Assembly: GCA_022711755.1 (NCBI GenBank)
Contig: JAKLEA010000016.1
Span: 1-64,000 of the forward strand
Source: Planctomycetota bacterium
Lineage (GTDB): Bacteria > Planctomycetota > Brocadiia > SM23-32 > JAKLEA01
DNA length: 64,000 nucleotides
Reading direction: 5' to 3'
Shown here: positions 63,349-64,000 of the stretch, one piece after another
How the letters are laid out: every line of letters begins with the position of its first letter
How positions within the stretch are numbered: the stretch's first letter is position 1
The notes under the pieces: generated by a model
What the model was told of the DNA's origin: nothing
Seen by the model: only the letters and a program-made list of their open reading frames with translations
Database searches by the model: none
Translations under genes and position numbers: made by a program

Positions 63349-64000
63349 ATGTCGCTGTTGAAGATGTTCCTTGCGTGCGCGGCGGAGAACCCGCGCGGGC
63401 AGGCGTTCATTGACGAGCGGGGGGAATGGAACTTCCTCCAGCTAAAGATGACGACCCAGGCGCTGACCGGGCTGGTTTTGAAATCCACCCAGCGCCAGAT
63501 GGTCGGCATCATGATGCCGACGTGCAAAGAACACGCCGCAATGTTCTACGCCATCCAGTGGGCGGGGAAGGTTCCGGTTCCGCTGAACTTTCTGCTGGCC
63601 CCGGAGCAATTGGGATACGTTGTCAAACACGCGGAGATGGATACGATTTTCACGGTTTCCTACTTCGAGGAAGCCGCCCGGAAGCTCTGCCCGAACGTTA
63701 TCGTTCTGGACAAGCTGCCGCCGCCGCAGGGCCTGCCCCCGGCAATCCCGGTTCCCGACCTGAAGATGGACGACGTCGCCGCGCTCATCTACACGTCCGG
63801 CACGGAGGCCAATCCGAAGGGCGCGTTGCTCACCCACGGCAACCTGTGCAGCCAGGTCGAATCCCTGATGCAGCTTTACAGCCTTGATCCCGCCACGGAC
63901 AAGCTGCTGGCCATACTGCCCTACTTCCACGTCTACGCCCTGACCACGACGCTGGCCTGCCCGACCACGCGCGGGATACCGGTCTACACGCTGCCGCAGT
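63349..64000 (+). CDS. AMP-binding acyl-CoA synthetase (cut by the right edge)
   Basis: 217 codons to the edge with no stop; the gene runs off the window. A GGAGGAG site 6 bases before the ATG at 63349 marks the start clearly. Visible features: the N-terminal segment AFIDERGEWNFLQL, the Rossmann-like MVGIMMPTCKEHAAMFYAIQWAGKVPVPLN, and the AMP-binding signature YTSGTEANPKGALLTHGNL near residue 147, in which the usual TTG is TEA. Members activate fatty or aromatic acids to CoA thioesters through an acyl-adenylate. It appears cytoplasmic. The chain-length class cannot be inferred from half a protein. Confidence 0.9.
   Translation, partial: MSLLKMFLACAAENPRGQAFIDERGEWNFLQLKMTTQALTGLVLKSTQRQMVGIMMPTCKEHAAMFYAIQWAGKVPVPLNFLLAPEQLGYVVKHAEMDTIFTVSYFEEAARKLCPNVIVLDKLPPPQGLPPAIPVPDLKMDDVAALIYTSGTEANPKGALLTHGNLCSQVESLMQLYSLDPATDKLLAILPYFHVYALTTTLACPTTRGIPVYTLPQ

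Noticed and set aside
1..64000. tRNA, rRNA and CRISPR
   Set aside because: No cloverleaf, rRNA motif or regularly spaced direct repeats were seen in the gaps by eye.

Overview
The window reads as a GC-rich (roughly 60 %) chromosome segment from a free-living, probably uncultivated bacterium. The gene mix points to the Planctomycetota / Lentisphaerota / Verrucomicrobiota neighbourhood or a nearby candidate phylum such as Sumerlaeota or Hydrogenedentota: many secreted glycoside hydrolases, a DUF1080 protein, Gfo/Idh/MocA oxidoreductases, a Uro-D-like protein, two PEP-CTERM proteins, and dense families of short palindromic repeats. This placement is inference; there is no rRNA gene here, and S9 and L13 are the best phylogenetic markers.

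Layout. 1-3560: a type III restriction locus with a 5'-truncated mod remnant, a palindromic repeat block, and an apparently intact res. 3664-10775: DUF1080 protein, secreted PA14/beta-propeller protein, secreted TPR protein, an oxidoreductase, and an orphan DUF4143 ATPase with a strong promoter placed for a leaderless mRNA. 10999-16925: GT2, gmd and fcl (GDP-L-fucose synthesis), a bifunctional-nuclease-domain protein and a membrane TPR protein. 16948-20141 (minus): GalT with a GH57 enzyme. 20276-30055 (minus): a seven-gene run in which several genes overlap or nearly touch (oxidoreductase, degenerate PurM paralogue, large helical-repeat protein, RluD-type pseudouridine synthase, two GT39-like membrane proteins, a phosphatase-like lipoprotein).

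30593-35405: DUF5060/GH5-like enzyme and Uro-D-like protein (translationally coupled), divergent from a DUF58 protein. 35598-38735: a large, visibly AT-richer metallophosphoesterase-STAND NTPase, the best candidate for an under-described conflict/defence system. 38781-47880: GH29 fucosidase, sialidase-like protein, DUF4965 protein, small exported protein, response-regulator/PP2C phosphatase, GH36 alpha-galactosidase. 47885-54735: GT4, rplM-rpsI with a clear promoter and terminator, beta-carbonic anhydrase, beta-CASP nuclease, and an unusual serine-hydrolase/GH-like fusion.

54747-59465 is the plastic part: a RAYT transposase bounded by inverted GGGGACGTTACCC ends, two PEP-CTERM genes, and a solo copy of that end exactly where a sialidase-like fragment meets an RHS fragment, followed by an array of small hairpins. 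59466-64000: a membrane vWA protein, ApbE lipoprotein and Yip1-like protein in one operon, then an acyl-CoA synthetase gene cut by the right edge. No tRNA, rRNA, CRISPR array or prophage was seen. The recurrent theme is carbohydrate chemistry: fucose-nucleotide synthesis and glycosyl transfer for the cell's own surface, and secreted hydrolases for fucosylated, sialylated and galactosylated polymers.
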